Assembly (NCBI RefSeq): GCF_014873915.1
Contig: NZ_JADBEJ010000005.1
Span: 496,001-560,000, forward strand
Source: Amycolatopsis roodepoortensis
GTDB lineage: Bacteria; Actinomycetota; Actinomycetes; Mycobacteriales; Pseudonocardiaceae
Length of the DNA: 64,000 nt
Reading direction: 5' to 3'
The notes below the pieces were generated by a model. That model saw only the letters and a program-made list of their open reading frames with translations. It searched no databases and was not told the origin of the DNA. The translations under genes were made by a program, and so were the position numbers. Of the stretch, positions 1 to 7,411 are shown one piece after another (position 1 is the stretch's first letter; the number at the start of each line of letters is the position of its first letter).

Positions 1-1
1 C

Positions 2-199
2 GCGCTGTGCCCGTACTGCATGGCCGTCTGGGCGGTCACCATCGCCGTCTTCTGGTACACGACCCTGCACAACCTCCACAAAGGACCGGAGGTGAAGGCG
101 GCGATCCGGTACCACAGCGTGGTCCTCGTCGTTTGGTACGCCGCCATCACCGTCGCGGTCCTGCAGGCCTTCTGGAGTTACTGGACGACGCTCGGCTGA
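2..199 (+). CDS. Vitamin K epoxide reductase (VKOR) family protein, C-terminal part
   Basis: Only the last 65 codons are in the window. The visible part begins ALCPYCMAVW: a CPYC pair at the start of a membrane helix, the redox-active cysteine motif of VKOR homologues, followed by a second hydrophobic helix (VVLVVWYAAITVAVLQAF) and a short tail. VKOR homologues reoxidise DsbA-like oxidases with quinone in the membrane, supporting disulfide formation in exported proteins. The family assignment rests on the CPYC motif and the two helices. The gene runs 22 bp into the 3' end of the opposite-strand MFS gene. Confidence 0.75.
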   Translation, partial: ALCPYCMAVWAVTIAVFWYTTLHNLHKGPEVKAAIRYHSVVLVVWYAAITVAVLQAFWSYWTTLG

Positions 200-1410
200 A
201 GGCGGCTTCGATCGAGAGCACGTAATCCCCAGGCACAGACCGCACCGATCACCGTCAGGGCCAGCCACGGGATCTCCGGGAAGCCCGCCTGGCGTGCGAG
301 GTCGAAGACGCTGCCGGTGAAGAGGTTGCCGAGGAGGATGCCCACGCCGACGATCGTGTTGTAGAAGCCGTAGTGCGTGGCGACCAGCCGGTCGCCCGAA
401 AGCCGCACGACGGTGTCCATTTCGAACGGGAAGACGACGACCGTGCCGACGGCCAGCAACGCGGCGGACAGCAGCAGTCCGGCGACGGCCGCGGCCGGTC
501 CCGCCCGGGCGACCGCCAGCGGCGCGACGAAGGCCACGGCCATGAACACCAGCCCCGCGGCGAGGCACGTGCCAGGCGGCCACCGGTCCTTGAACCAGGC
601 CGTGATCTTGAGCTGCCCGGCGATCGCGAGACCGCCCGAGATCACGAACAGCCCGGCGATGAGCACGGTCGCCGACGTCTCCGAGCCGGTGATCCGCCGT
701 GCCTCCATCGGAAGGGCGAGATAGGTCTGGAAGGACAGCACGTACGAACCGATCATGACCAGTGCGAAGAGCAGAAAGGACCGGTTCGCCGCGACGATCC
801 GCCAGTCCGACCAGATCGACGACGTGGCCCCTTCGCTTTCGTGCGAGGGCAGCGCGCGTATCTGCACCACGGTCAGGACGCCGAAGACCGCGGCGGCGAC
901 CAGGCAGGTCAGCCGGAAGTCGACGGCCGTGAGCGCCAGCCCGACCACCGGCCCGGCGAGGATTCCGCCCTGGTAGAACACGTTGAACACGGAGAACGCC
1001 TCCAGCCGCCGCTCCCCCGCGTCCGCCGCCAGATAGGCGCGGACCGCCGGGTTGAACAACGCTCCGGCGAACCCGGTGGCCGCGGACGCGACGATCAGCG
1101 ACGGCAACGACGAAGTCACGCTCAGCAGCGCGAATCCCGCCGTCCGCAGCACACATCCGGCGACGATGAGCGGTTTGTAGCCGAACCGGTCGGCCAGCGT
1201 GCCACCGACGAGGAACATGCCCTGCTGCGAGAAGTTGCGGATCCCCAGCACCAGGCCGACCGCCCAGCCCGCCAGCCCCAGCGGCCCCGACAGGTAGCCG
1301 GCGAGATAAGGCATCAGCATGTAGAAGCCGACGTTGATGGTGAACTGGTTGACCATCAACACCTTGCTGGGCCGGTCGAAGGAGCGGAACCGCTCGGCGA
1401 ACGCGGTCAC
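178..1410 (-). CDS. MFS transporter (probable drug or metabolite exporter)
   Basis: A 410-residue major facilitator with about 12 hydrophobic segments and an MFS A-like motif between helices 2 and 3 ([11 protein letters not shown]). I chose the GTG at 1410 because it overlaps the stop of the upstream PLP-enzyme gene by 4 bp (GTGA) and the protein then starts with a normal short cytoplasmic N-terminus ([16 protein letters not shown]). The open frame upstream is only antisense-like sequence inside the PLP gene. Coupling to a cysteine-synthase-like gene suggests that it exports or imports a product of that enzyme. The substrate is unknown; the two-gene arrangement resembles those in which an amino-acid-derived metabolite is made and exported. 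Confidence 0.88.
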   Translation of the reverse strand: MTAFAERFRSFDRPSKVLMVNQFTINVGFYMLMPYLAGYLSGPLGLAGWAVGLVLGIRNFSQQGMFLVGGTLADRFGYKPLIVAGCVLRTAGFALLSVTSSLPSLIVASAATGFAGALFNPAVRAYLAADAGERRLEAFSVFNVFYQGGILAGPVVGLALTAVDFRLTCLVAAAVFGVLTVVQIRALPSHESEGATSSIWSDWRIVAANRSFLLFALVMIGSYVLSFQTYLALPMEARRITGSETSATVLIAGLFVISGGLAIAGQLKITAWFKDRWPPGTCLAAGLVFMAVAFVAPLAVARAGPAAAVAGLLLSAALLAVGTVVVFPFEMDTVVRLSGDRLVATHYGFYNTIVGVGILLGNLFTGSVFDLARQAGFPEIPWLALTVIGAVCAWGLRALDRSRLQPSVVQ

Positions 1411-2456
1411 AGCGTGGGGTCCACGACCGTGCGGCACCGGGTCCAGCGTTCCACCACATGTTCGCCGGGATGCGCGATGAGATCCGGTTCGCGTGCCGGG
1501 ACGACGTCGAGGAGGCCGTGTCCCGCGCAGTACTCGTCGTTGTAGACGGTGTCGAAGTAGCGCTGGGGACCGTCCGGGAAGATCGCCGCGATCCGGACGT
1601 CCGGATCGTGTGTGCGGGCCAGCCAGGCGGCCACGAGGGCGACCGCGCCGACACTCCAGCCACCGGTCGCGTACTGGGCGGCGGCGAGACGGCGGCAGGT
1701 CCACACCGCCTCGGCGGGGGCGACCCAGTGGACCTCCTCGAACGCGTCGTAGTCGACGTTGCGTGGATGGATGCTCGACCCGAGCCCGCGCATCAGCCGC
1801 GAGGTGGCGGGCTGCCCGAAGATCGTCGACCCGACGGTGTCCACGCCCACGAGGCGCAGCCGCGGGAAGTACCGCCGCAGCGCGCGGAAGGTCCCGGCCG
1901 AATGCCCGCCGGTGCCGACCGAGCACACCAGCACGTCGATCCGGCCCAGTTGCGCGGCCAGTTCGTCGGCCAAGGTCGCGTACGCGGCCACGTTGTCCGG
2001 GTTGTGGTACTGGTCGGGGCACCAGGAGCCGGGCTGCTCCGCCAGCACCCGCTGGACCCTGTCCCGGCGCGCCTGCTGCCAGCCGCCCACCGGATGCGGC
2101 TCGGTGACGAGGTCGACGCGGGTGCCGTGCGCGGTGAGCATCCGCCGGACGATGGGCTCCATCCCGGGATCGGTGACCAGGGTGACCGGATGCCCGTGGA
2201 CGATCCCGGCCAGCGCGAGCCCGAGCCCGAGCGTCCCGCTGGTCGACTCGACGATCATCGCGCCGTCGGCCAGTTCACCGCGGGCCTTGGCCGCGCCCAC
2301 CATGTGCAAGGCGGGTCGGTCCTTCATGCCGCCGGGGTTGAAACCCTCCAGTTTGGCCCAGAAACCCTTACCGGAGCCGGTGAGTCGTTCGTCGATCCAG
2401 AGCACGGGTGTGTTGCCGACGGACGGCGCCGTGGGCCGGGGCAGGACTGCGTTCAT
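1407..2456 (-). CDS. PLP-dependent cysteine synthase-like enzyme
   Basis: 349 residues, fold-type II PLP enzyme. Visible motifs are the Schiff-base lysine context [10 protein letters not shown], the phosphate-binding asparagine-loop equivalent [10 protein letters not shown] and a glycine-rich [11 protein letters not shown] loop. Classical O-acetylserine sulfhydrylases have SGNTG where this protein has SGTLG, so the substrate may not be O-acetylserine. The start ATG at 2456 gives a protein that begins at the usual family N-terminus; the open frame extends 85 codons further upstream but that part has no family resemblance. It is translationally coupled to the MFS gene downstream (4-bp overlap). 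Its role is inferred to be amino-acid-derived metabolite synthesis or beta-replacement. Confidence 0.82.
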   Translation of the reverse strand: MNAVLPRPTAPSVGNTPVLWIDERLTGSGKGFWAKLEGFNPGGMKDRPALHMVGAAKARGELADGAMIVESTSGTLGLGLALAGIVHGHPVTLVTDPGMEPIVRRMLTAHGTRVDLVTEPHPVGGWQQARRDRVQRVLAEQPGSWCPDQYHNPDNVAAYATLADELAAQLGRIDVLVCSVGTGGHSAGTFRALRRYFPRLRLVGVDTVGSTIFGQPATSRLMRGLGSSIHPRNVDYDAFEEVHWVAPAEAVWTCRRLAAAQYATGGWSVGAVALVAAWLARTHDPDVRIAAIFPDGPQRYFDTVYNDEYCAGHGLLDVVPAREPDLIAHPGEHVVERWTRCRTVVDPTL

Positions 2457-2509
2457 CGAGGATTCGTCTTTCTGTGCTGTGCGGACAGGACGGGACGGCG
2501 CGGGGCCGG

Positions 2510-2851
2510 TCACGTCCGCGAAACGCACAGCTCGACGAGTATCCGGGGCCCGCTCCGGATCACCGGGAGCAGCCGGGTGTTCTCTTGCGCCACAGGCGAA
2601 AAGCCGAGTTCCGAGTGAGGCGGGACAGCTGGAGCGGACGGCGTTTCCTCGCTTCGAACCACGACGGCGGCGAGCGGACGGGCGTGTACGTGGCCCTCCC
2701 GCGGCGGGCACGACGAGTCGTGAGAGGCCGACGCCACGGCAAGGGCTTCGCCGCGGCCGTCGTCCAGGCAGCCGGCAGCCCCGGAACCCGCAACGACCAG
2801 CAACACCAAGGCCATCACGAGTCGACGAAGAGTAGCCGGAAAGACACTCAC
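2510..2851 (-). CDS. Small putative lipoprotein
   Basis: About 113 residues. The N-terminus is a clear lipoprotein signal: arginines (TLRR), a hydrophobic run ([14 protein letters not shown]) and a lipobox AAGC. The remainder is a short, proline- and histidine-containing segment with no family that I recognise. The GTG at 2851 gives the most typical signal peptide; an ATG at 2878 would add nine residues and is an alternative. A sequence matching the BlaI-type half-site arrangement lies just upstream (2889-2903), so this gene may share control with the divergent NlpC/P60 gene. Function unknown. Confidence 0.55.
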   Translation of the reverse strand: MSVFPATLRRLVMALVLLVVAGSGAAGCLDDGRGEALAVASASHDSSCPPREGHVHARPLAAVVVRSEETPSAPAVPPHSELGFSPVAQENTRLLPVIRSGPRILVELCVSRT

Positions 2852-2888
2852 GGTTCCCACCGTAGCAAAGACTCCCATGAGCCGTAGT

Positions 2889-2903
2889 ACTAGGCGTCTT
2901 AGT
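2889..2903. promoter_or_regulatory. Putative BlaI-type operator 1
   Basis: ACTA-N7-TAGT dyad in the divergent region between the lipoprotein and NlpC/P60 genes. An identically spaced dyad occurs at 2940-2954. The nearby blaI-like gene makes it the obvious candidate for binding; this is an inference. Confidence 0.55.
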
Positions 2904-2939
2904 AGGACTTCACCGCGCGCTCACAACCGGCCCCGTACT

Positions 2940-2954
2940 ACTAAGCGCGATAGT
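2940..2954. promoter_or_regulatory. Putative BlaI-type operator 2
   Basis: Second ACTA-N7-TAGT dyad, 51 bp from the first (start to start), about 30 bp upstream of the NlpC/P60 start codon and therefore well placed to cover its promoter. Confidence 0.55.
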
Positions 2955-2984
2955 TGACCCTGTGCGACAGGAGATTCGGCACCC

Positions 2985-4031
2985 GTGACCCCACACCGGC
3001 GCTCACCACGGCACCCCCTCGCCGCCACCGCCGCCCTCATGATCCTCGGCTTCGGAGCGCTCCCCGCGAACGCGCAGCCCGCGCCGGACGGCCAGGATCC
3101 GATGCGGCGTTACCAGGAACTCGGCGCTCAGGCGGCCAAGGCCGACGAGGATCTGCAGGAATCCCAGAACCGGTTGAAGACCCGCGAGGGCGAACGCGAC
3201 CAGGCCACCGCCGCCGTCGGCCGCGCCGACGGCGAGCTCACGCAGGCGCGGTCGGCGATCGATCGCTTCCGGCCGCAGGTCGAGGCGATCGCGCGGTCCG
3301 CGATGAGCGGCGAGCGGCTCGGCAACGCCGTCCTGCTGCTCGACAGCGGTAGCAGGCAGGAGTTCCTCGACCGCTCCTCCGCGCTGTCGGTCCTGGCCGA
3401 GGAAAAGGCCAAGGCGTTGAACGGCCTGCGCGACGCGCTCGCGAAGGCGCAGACCGCGCGCACGACGGCGGAGGACGCGCGGGAGATGGCCCAGCTCGCC
3501 GCCAACGACGCGACCTTGGCGCTGGACCAGGTCCGTACGCGCAAGAAGGACCTCGACGACCAGATCGCCAAGGTGCGGCAGGCGCTCGGACAGCTGCCCG
3601 CCGCCGACAAGGCGAAACTCGGCAAGGTCCAGGACAAGGGCTCGTACCTCGGCCCGCCCGGCGCCGCGAACGACGCGCTGCAGGCGGCGCTGTCCAAACG
3701 GGGCTCGCAGTACGAATGGGGCGCCACCGGGCCGAGCGAATTCGACTGCTCGGGCCTGACGTCGTGGGCGTACAAGCAGGCGGGGATCTCGCTTCCCCGC
3801 ACCAGTCGCCAGCAGTACACCGTGGGCAAGGCCGTCCCGTTGGACGCGCTCGTCCCCGGTGATCTCGTCTTCTACGACGACGGCACCGGGAACCCCGGGG
3901 CCATCCACCATGTCGGCATGTACGTCGGCGGCGGCAAGATGGTCGACGCGCCCACCGAAGGCCAGCCGGTCGACGTCCGTTCGGTCAAGGGCGACGGGCA
4001 TCTGATGGGCGCGCGGCGCGTCGTCGGCTGA
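2985..4031 (+). CDS. Secreted NlpC/P60 peptidoglycan endopeptidase (RipA-like)
   Basis: 348 residues from a GTG with AGGAG upstream. Signal peptide (residues 1-31, ending ALPANA), a long charged coiled-coil region (about 45-205), then a C-terminal NlpC/P60 domain (about 225-348) with catalytic Cys255 (FDCSGL) and His309 (HHVGMYVG). Such enzymes cut the stem peptide of peptidoglycan outside the membrane, and in mycobacteria RipA-type members act in cell separation; the coiled coil usually autoinhibits or mediates partner binding. It stands first in a likely operon with a BlaI repressor and an M56 metalloprotease, so its expression is probably derepressed by a cell-wall signal. Confidence 0.92.
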   Translation: MTPHRRSPRHPLAATAALMILGFGALPANAQPAPDGQDPMRRYQELGAQAAKADEDLQESQNRLKTREGERDQATAAVGRADGELTQARSAIDRFRPQVEAIARSAMSGERLGNAVLLLDSGSRQEFLDRSSALSVLAEEKAKALNGLRDALAKAQTARTTAEDAREMAQLAANDATLALDQVRTRKKDLDDQIAKVRQALGQLPAADKAKLGKVQDKGSYLGPPGAANDALQAALSKRGSQYEWGATGPSEFDCSGLTSWAYKQAGISLPRTSRQQYTVGKAVPLDALVPGDLVFYDDGTGNPGAIHHVGMYVGGGKMVDAPTEGQPVDVRSVKGDGHLMGARRVVG

Positions 4032-4068
4032 GCCGGAGCGGCACAGTATCCTTCCCGGCGGAGGTGTC

Positions 4069-4431
4069 ATGCAACGGCTGGGCGAGCTCGAAGCGTCGGT
4101 GATGGACGTGCTCTGGGACGCGGCGGAACCCCTGCGGGTGCGCCAGGTCCTCGAGGCGATCAACCGGGACCGCGACCTCGCCTACACCACGGTGATGACG
4201 GTGCTGGACAATCTGCACCGCAAGGAATGGGTCGAGCGCGAAATGGAGAATCGCGCGTACCGTTACCGCGCCGTGGCGACCCGCGAGGAGGCGACCGCGC
4301 AAAGCCTGCGGGAAATCCTCGACGCCTCCGACGACCGGGAATCGGTGCTGCTGCATTTCGCGCGCTCGGTCACCGAAGAGGAGTCGGACATCCTGCGGCG
4401 CGCCCTGCGACGGAAGCCCGGCAAGCGATGA
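4069..4431 (+). CDS. blaI: BlaI/MecI/CopY family transcriptional repressor
   Basis: 120 residues, the typical length of BlaI. The N-terminal half is a winged helix (LGELEASVMDVLW ... YTTVMTVLDNLHRKEWVERE) with the family's conserved LxxAExxVM-like start and the TTV recognition helix; the C-terminal half is the dimerisation and cleavage region. It binds DNA as a dimer and is usually inactivated by proteolysis triggered by an M56-family sensor. The M56 gene follows with a 4-bp overlap. The likely binding sites are the two dyads at 2889 and 2940 upstream of the NlpC/P60 gene; no copy is seen directly before this gene, which fits transcription from the upstream promoter. Confidence 0.92.
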   Translation: MQRLGELEASVMDVLWDAAEPLRVRQVLEAINRDRDLAYTTVMTVLDNLHRKEWVEREMENRAYRYRAVATREEATAQSLREILDASDDRESVLLHFARSVTEEESDILRRALRRKPGKR

Positions 4432-5333
4432 TCCTGGCGGCGGTGCTCCTGTTCGGCGTGGTGGTGATCGGCTGGTGCTCACCCCGGCTGCTGGGCAGAC
4501 TGACCGCCGGCGGGATCAGCCCCGGCACGGCGCTCGCGTGGTGGCTGCTGACCGCGCTCGGCGTCCTCGTCGGCACCCTCGGCGCCGTCCTTCTCCTCGT
4601 CCTGCCCGACCACGGGCCCGCCGAGGCCATCACCCGGATCCTCCACGAGTGCTGGGCGGCCGTCGACCACAGCGGTCTGCCCGGCCTCGATCCGCTCGCC
4701 GGCACTGTCGCGGGCGCCGCCGTCGCGATCGCGGCGGCCAGGCTCGCCGCGTCCACCGCGCGCCGCCGGAAACGCAGCACGCTGCTGCACCGGCGCCATC
4801 TCGACGTGCTCCGGCTGTCGGGCGCCCGGCCGGGGCCGACGCTGTGGCTGCCCGACGACCGGCCGATCGCCTACAGCCTCGGCGGCCGCGACGGCCTGAT
4901 CGTCGCGAGCCACGGCCTGGCGGGCAGGCTCTCACCCCGCGAACTCGACGCGGTGCTGGCCCACGAACGCGCGCATCTGCGCGGCAGGCATCACTTTCTG
5001 GCCGGATGTGCCGAAACACTCGGCCGCGTACTGCGGTTCGTCCCGCTGATGCGCGAACTCCCCGGCGCGGTCCGGCTGCTCGTGGAATTGGCCGCCGACC
5101 GGGCGGCCGCGGCGGGGCACGGACCGGAGACCGTGCGTTCGGCGTTGTTGTCGATCCACACGGCCGGCGGCGACACCGCCCTCCGGTTGCGCTGGCTCGC
5201 CCGGCACACGGGCGGCCCGGCGCGATTCCCGGAACGGGTGCGGGCCGTCGCGGGCGGGGCGCTGGCGCTGTTCGCCGCGCCCGTGCTCACCGTGGGCCTG
5301 ATGTTCACGGCTGGGCTCGTTTCCTGCTGGTGA
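4428..5333 (+). CDS. M56 family membrane metallopeptidase (BlaR/MecR-like, without sensor domain)
   Basis: 301 residues starting at the ATG that overlaps the blaI stop (ATGA). It has hydrophobic segments at 1-25, 35-60 and 85-105, a zinc-protease motif HERAH (residues 179-183) followed by RGRHH, and a C-terminal helix (GALALFAAPVLTVGLMFTAG). BlaR1 and MecR1 carry an additional penicillin-binding domain of about 250 residues; it is absent here, so the signal sensed is not directly a beta-lactam bound in that domain. Its probable job is to relieve BlaI repression. Confidence 0.88.
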   Translation: MILAAVLLFGVVVIGWCSPRLLGRLTAGGISPGTALAWWLLTALGVLVGTLGAVLLLVLPDHGPAEAITRILHECWAAVDHSGLPGLDPLAGTVAGAAVAIAAARLAASTARRRKRSTLLHRRHLDVLRLSGARPGPTLWLPDDRPIAYSLGGRDGLIVASHGLAGRLSPRELDAVLAHERAHLRGRHHFLAGCAETLGRVLRFVPLMRELPGAVRLLVELAADRAAAAGHGPETVRSALLSIHTAGGDTALRLRWLARHTGGPARFPERVRAVAGGALALFAAPVLTVGLMFTAGLVSCW

Positions 5334-5651
5334 AGGAAACACTTTCGTCACCGATGCGGACGAACGGGTTCAGCTCGGACACCATCAGGTGACAATCGTT
5401 TTCCGGCCCGGAAAGGCCATTTCCCGAACGGGCGTACGCACGTCGCTGACCGTCGTTCGCCGGTCGGCGAATCGGGGACGGTAAATCGCGCAGTCTCCAC
5501 TCACACGAGTGAGGAGCCGCCATTTCATTGAGCCGGAAAGGCGAATTCCCAGCGCTACTCAAATGGCGGCATTCGGCCGGTGCCGCGTGTGCGTAACGTC
5601 GATCACCGTACTCACCTCGCACCGAATTCCGTGCACCCCATGGAGGTTTTC
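5334..5651. other. Intergenic region with two inverted repeats
   Basis: 318 bp without a convincing gene. It contains a short dyad CACTC-N4-GAGTG (5498-5511) and a 9-bp inverted repeat CCGCCATTT / AAATGGCGG separated by 35 bp (5517-5525 and 5561-5569). These may be a regulator site or part of the leader of the protease gene that follows. No recognisable RNA was seen. Confidence 0.4.
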
Positions 5652-6746
5652 GTGATCCGACGTCCTCTGCGCACCCTGACCGTCCTGATCGGCGCCGCTA
5701 CAGCCGTCACCACCTTCGCGGCACCGGCTTCGGCGGCGCCATCGGTGCTGACCGAAGCGGCGGGCCCGGCCACGGTGGCCGCCGCCCAGCAGGAACTCGG
5801 CACCTCGCTCGGCGCCGCGTTCGCCGGCTCCTGGCTGGACACCACGACCGGCGAGCTGATCGTCGGCACCACCGACGCGGGCCGGTCTTCCCGGATCCGC
5901 GCCGCGGGCGCGATCCCGAAGGTACTCCGGCACAGCGCCGCCGGACTGAAGCAAATCCAGTCCACATTGGACAACAGAACCGCCGGCCTCCCCGATTCGG
6001 TCGCCGGCTGGTACGTGGACGTGCCGTCGAACGACGTCGTGGTCAGCGTGGTGGGCGGCGATCCCGCCGGACTGGCGTGGGCCGCCTCCGCCGGGGTCCC
6101 GGTCCGCGTGGAACACGTGAAGAGCGCGCCGCGTCCGTTGTGGAGCGTGGTCGGCGGGCAAGGCCTGTACTTCGACGGCGGTGCCTGTTCGGTCGGGTTC
6201 AACGCCTACGACGACGATGACCACTACGTGATCACCGCCGGCCACTGCACCGAACTCGGCGGCACCGTGCGCGGGGATGGTGGCACGATCGGCAAGGTCG
6301 CGAGGTCTTCCTTCCCCGGCAACGACTACGGCACGGTCAAGGTGACGCATTCCGACGTCTCCACCCCGCCCCGGGTCGACCGGTACGAGGACGGGTCCGA
6401 CGTACGGATCGAGGGTGCCGACGTGGTCGGCGTCGGCGGCCGGATCTGCCGGTCCGGGATCACCACCCACTGGCACTGCGGGCGGGTCGAAGCCCTGGAC
6501 CAGACGGTGAACTACGGCAACGGGAACGTCGTGCGGGGTCTCACCCAGACCGACGCGTGCGCCGAACCCGGTGACTCCGGTGGCTCGTTCGTCAGCCGTC
6601 CGTCGTCGGGCTCCGGCACGAAACTCGTGCAGGCGCAGGGCATGACCTCGGGCGGTTCCGGTGACTGCGATTCGGGCGGCACCACGTTCTTCCAGCCCGT
6701 CAAGGAGGTGCTCGACCGCTACGACCTGACGCTCGAAAAGGACTGA
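5652..6746 (+). CDS. Secreted S1-family (streptogrisin/alpha-lytic type) serine protease
   Basis: 364 residues. The GTG at 5652 is preceded by GGAGG with 5-bp spacing. Signal peptide (about 1-32, ending PASAAPS), a propeptide of about 140 residues containing the repeated-fold segments typical of alpha-lytic-type proteases, then the catalytic domain with His in TAGHC, Asp in GNDYG and Ser in EPGDSGGS. Cysteines (GHC, RSG-ITTHWHC, DAC, DCDSGG) match the disulfide pattern of streptogrisins. The enzyme is expected to be exported as a zymogen that cleaves itself and digests extracellular protein. It is preceded by a long leader and is not in an operon. Confidence 0.93.
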   Translation: MIRRPLRTLTVLIGAATAVTTFAAPASAAPSVLTEAAGPATVAAAQQELGTSLGAAFAGSWLDTTTGELIVGTTDAGRSSRIRAAGAIPKVLRHSAAGLKQIQSTLDNRTAGLPDSVAGWYVDVPSNDVVVSVVGGDPAGLAWAASAGVPVRVEHVKSAPRPLWSVVGGQGLYFDGGACSVGFNAYDDDDHYVITAGHCTELGGTVRGDGGTIGKVARSSFPGNDYGTVKVTHSDVSTPPRVDRYEDGSDVRIEGADVVGVGGRICRSGITTHWHCGRVEALDQTVNYGNGNVVRGLTQTDACAEPGDSGGSFVSRPSSGSGTKLVQAQGMTSGGSGDCDSGGTTFFQPVKEVLDRYDLTLEKD

Positions 6747-7147
6747 TCCCCCATGGCGAGGGGCGGCCGGCCCACCGGTCGCCCCTCGATCAGGCAGGCG
6801 AGCTCGACAGCCTCGGCGGCCAGCGTCTCGATCTCCGCCCAGCGGCGGCGGATCCGTTCGTGGTCGGCCACCAGCGTGCCGGAAACCATGCCCAGCAACA
6901 GGTTCGCGTCCGTGCCGACCTCCGCCAGCCGCAGGAAGGGACGGCGGTCGTCTTCGGTTCCCGCCCCGTGCTCCGCGGCCCATTCCCGGGCTCGCATCCC
7001 GGCGTCGTGGCAGGCGTCGACGAGGAGGGTCCGGATCTCCTCCGCCCGGTCCCCCGGGCTCGCGGGAGGTTTCCCCATCAGCGGGAAGATGTTCCAGGCC
7101 ACCGACAGCAGGCAGTCGGCCACTTCGTCCATCGACTCCACGTCCAC
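6719..7147 (-). CDS. Hypothetical protein, mostly alpha-helical
   Basis: About 142 residues from the GTG at 7147 (or 137 from the ATG at 7132). It contains LLSVAWNIFPLMGKPP, a helical stretch with DACHDAGMRAREWAAEHG and LLLGMVSGTLVADHERIRRRWAEIETL. It has good actinomycete codon bias. The open frame extends upstream into the repeat array at 7281-7411, but that part has no sense as protein. The 3' end overlaps the opposite-strand protease gene by 28 bp. No family recognised; likely a small cytoplasmic protein. Confidence 0.5.
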   Translation of the reverse strand: MDVESMDEVADCLLSVAWNIFPLMGKPPASPGDRAEEIRTLLVDACHDAGMRAREWAAEHGAGTEDDRRPFLRLAEVGTDANLLLGMVSGTLVADHERIRRRWAEIETLAAEAVELACLIEGRPVGRPPLAMGDQSFSSVRS

Positions 7148-7280
7148 CGGGCGAGTGTTCCGGCCCGCGCGTCCTGCCAGGCGCAATGACGCGCGGGACC
7201 CGCAGGGTCGACCCGATCGGGTGGCGCTCCCAAGCCGGGTCTCGTGAGTGGTACGGGCGAAGCGCACGTGGCCCAGGGCC

Positions 7281-7411
7281 GCACTCGCGTGATCAGGGGC
7301 GTAACTCGCGTGTTTGGAGGCGTAACTCGCGTGATCAGAGGCAGAACAACGAGTTACGTCTCTGATCACGCGAGTTACGCGTCCAGTCACGCGAGTTACG
7401 CGTCTGATCAC
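7281..7411. repeat. Array of about six 21-bp units in head-to-head orientation (family D)
   Basis: Three direct copies of a unit close to GTAACTCGCGTGATCAGAGG (7281-7342) are followed by three copies in inverted orientation (about 7350-7411), so that the whole block can fold into a long imperfect hairpin. The third inverted copy supplies the stop codon of the VanZ-RDD gene. A 33-bp stretch (7304-7336) recurs without change at 54546-54578. There are no spacers, so it is not a CRISPR. Confidence 0.85.

Noticed and set aside
2457-2711. N-terminal extension of the PLP enzyme (open frame to 2711)
   Set aside because: The extra 85 codons show no family resemblance and no ribosome binding site; they run over the lipoprotein gene. 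The ATG at 2456 gives the usual family start.
3003-4163. Long open frame on the minus strand across the NlpC/P60 gene
   Set aside because: Composition is that of a complementary frame of high-GC coding DNA, and the plus strand has a clear signal peptide, coiled coil and catalytic domain.
4428-5333. Labelling the M56 protein as a beta-lactam sensor (BlaR1)
   Set aside because: The penicillin-binding domain is absent; only the metalloprotease part is present.
5559-6983. Open frame of 474 codons on the minus strand over the serine protease
   Set aside because: Complementary frame; the protease on the plus strand has signal peptide, propeptide and catalytic triad.
7281-7411. CRISPR array
   Set aside because: Units are contiguous without unique spacers and change orientation half-way.
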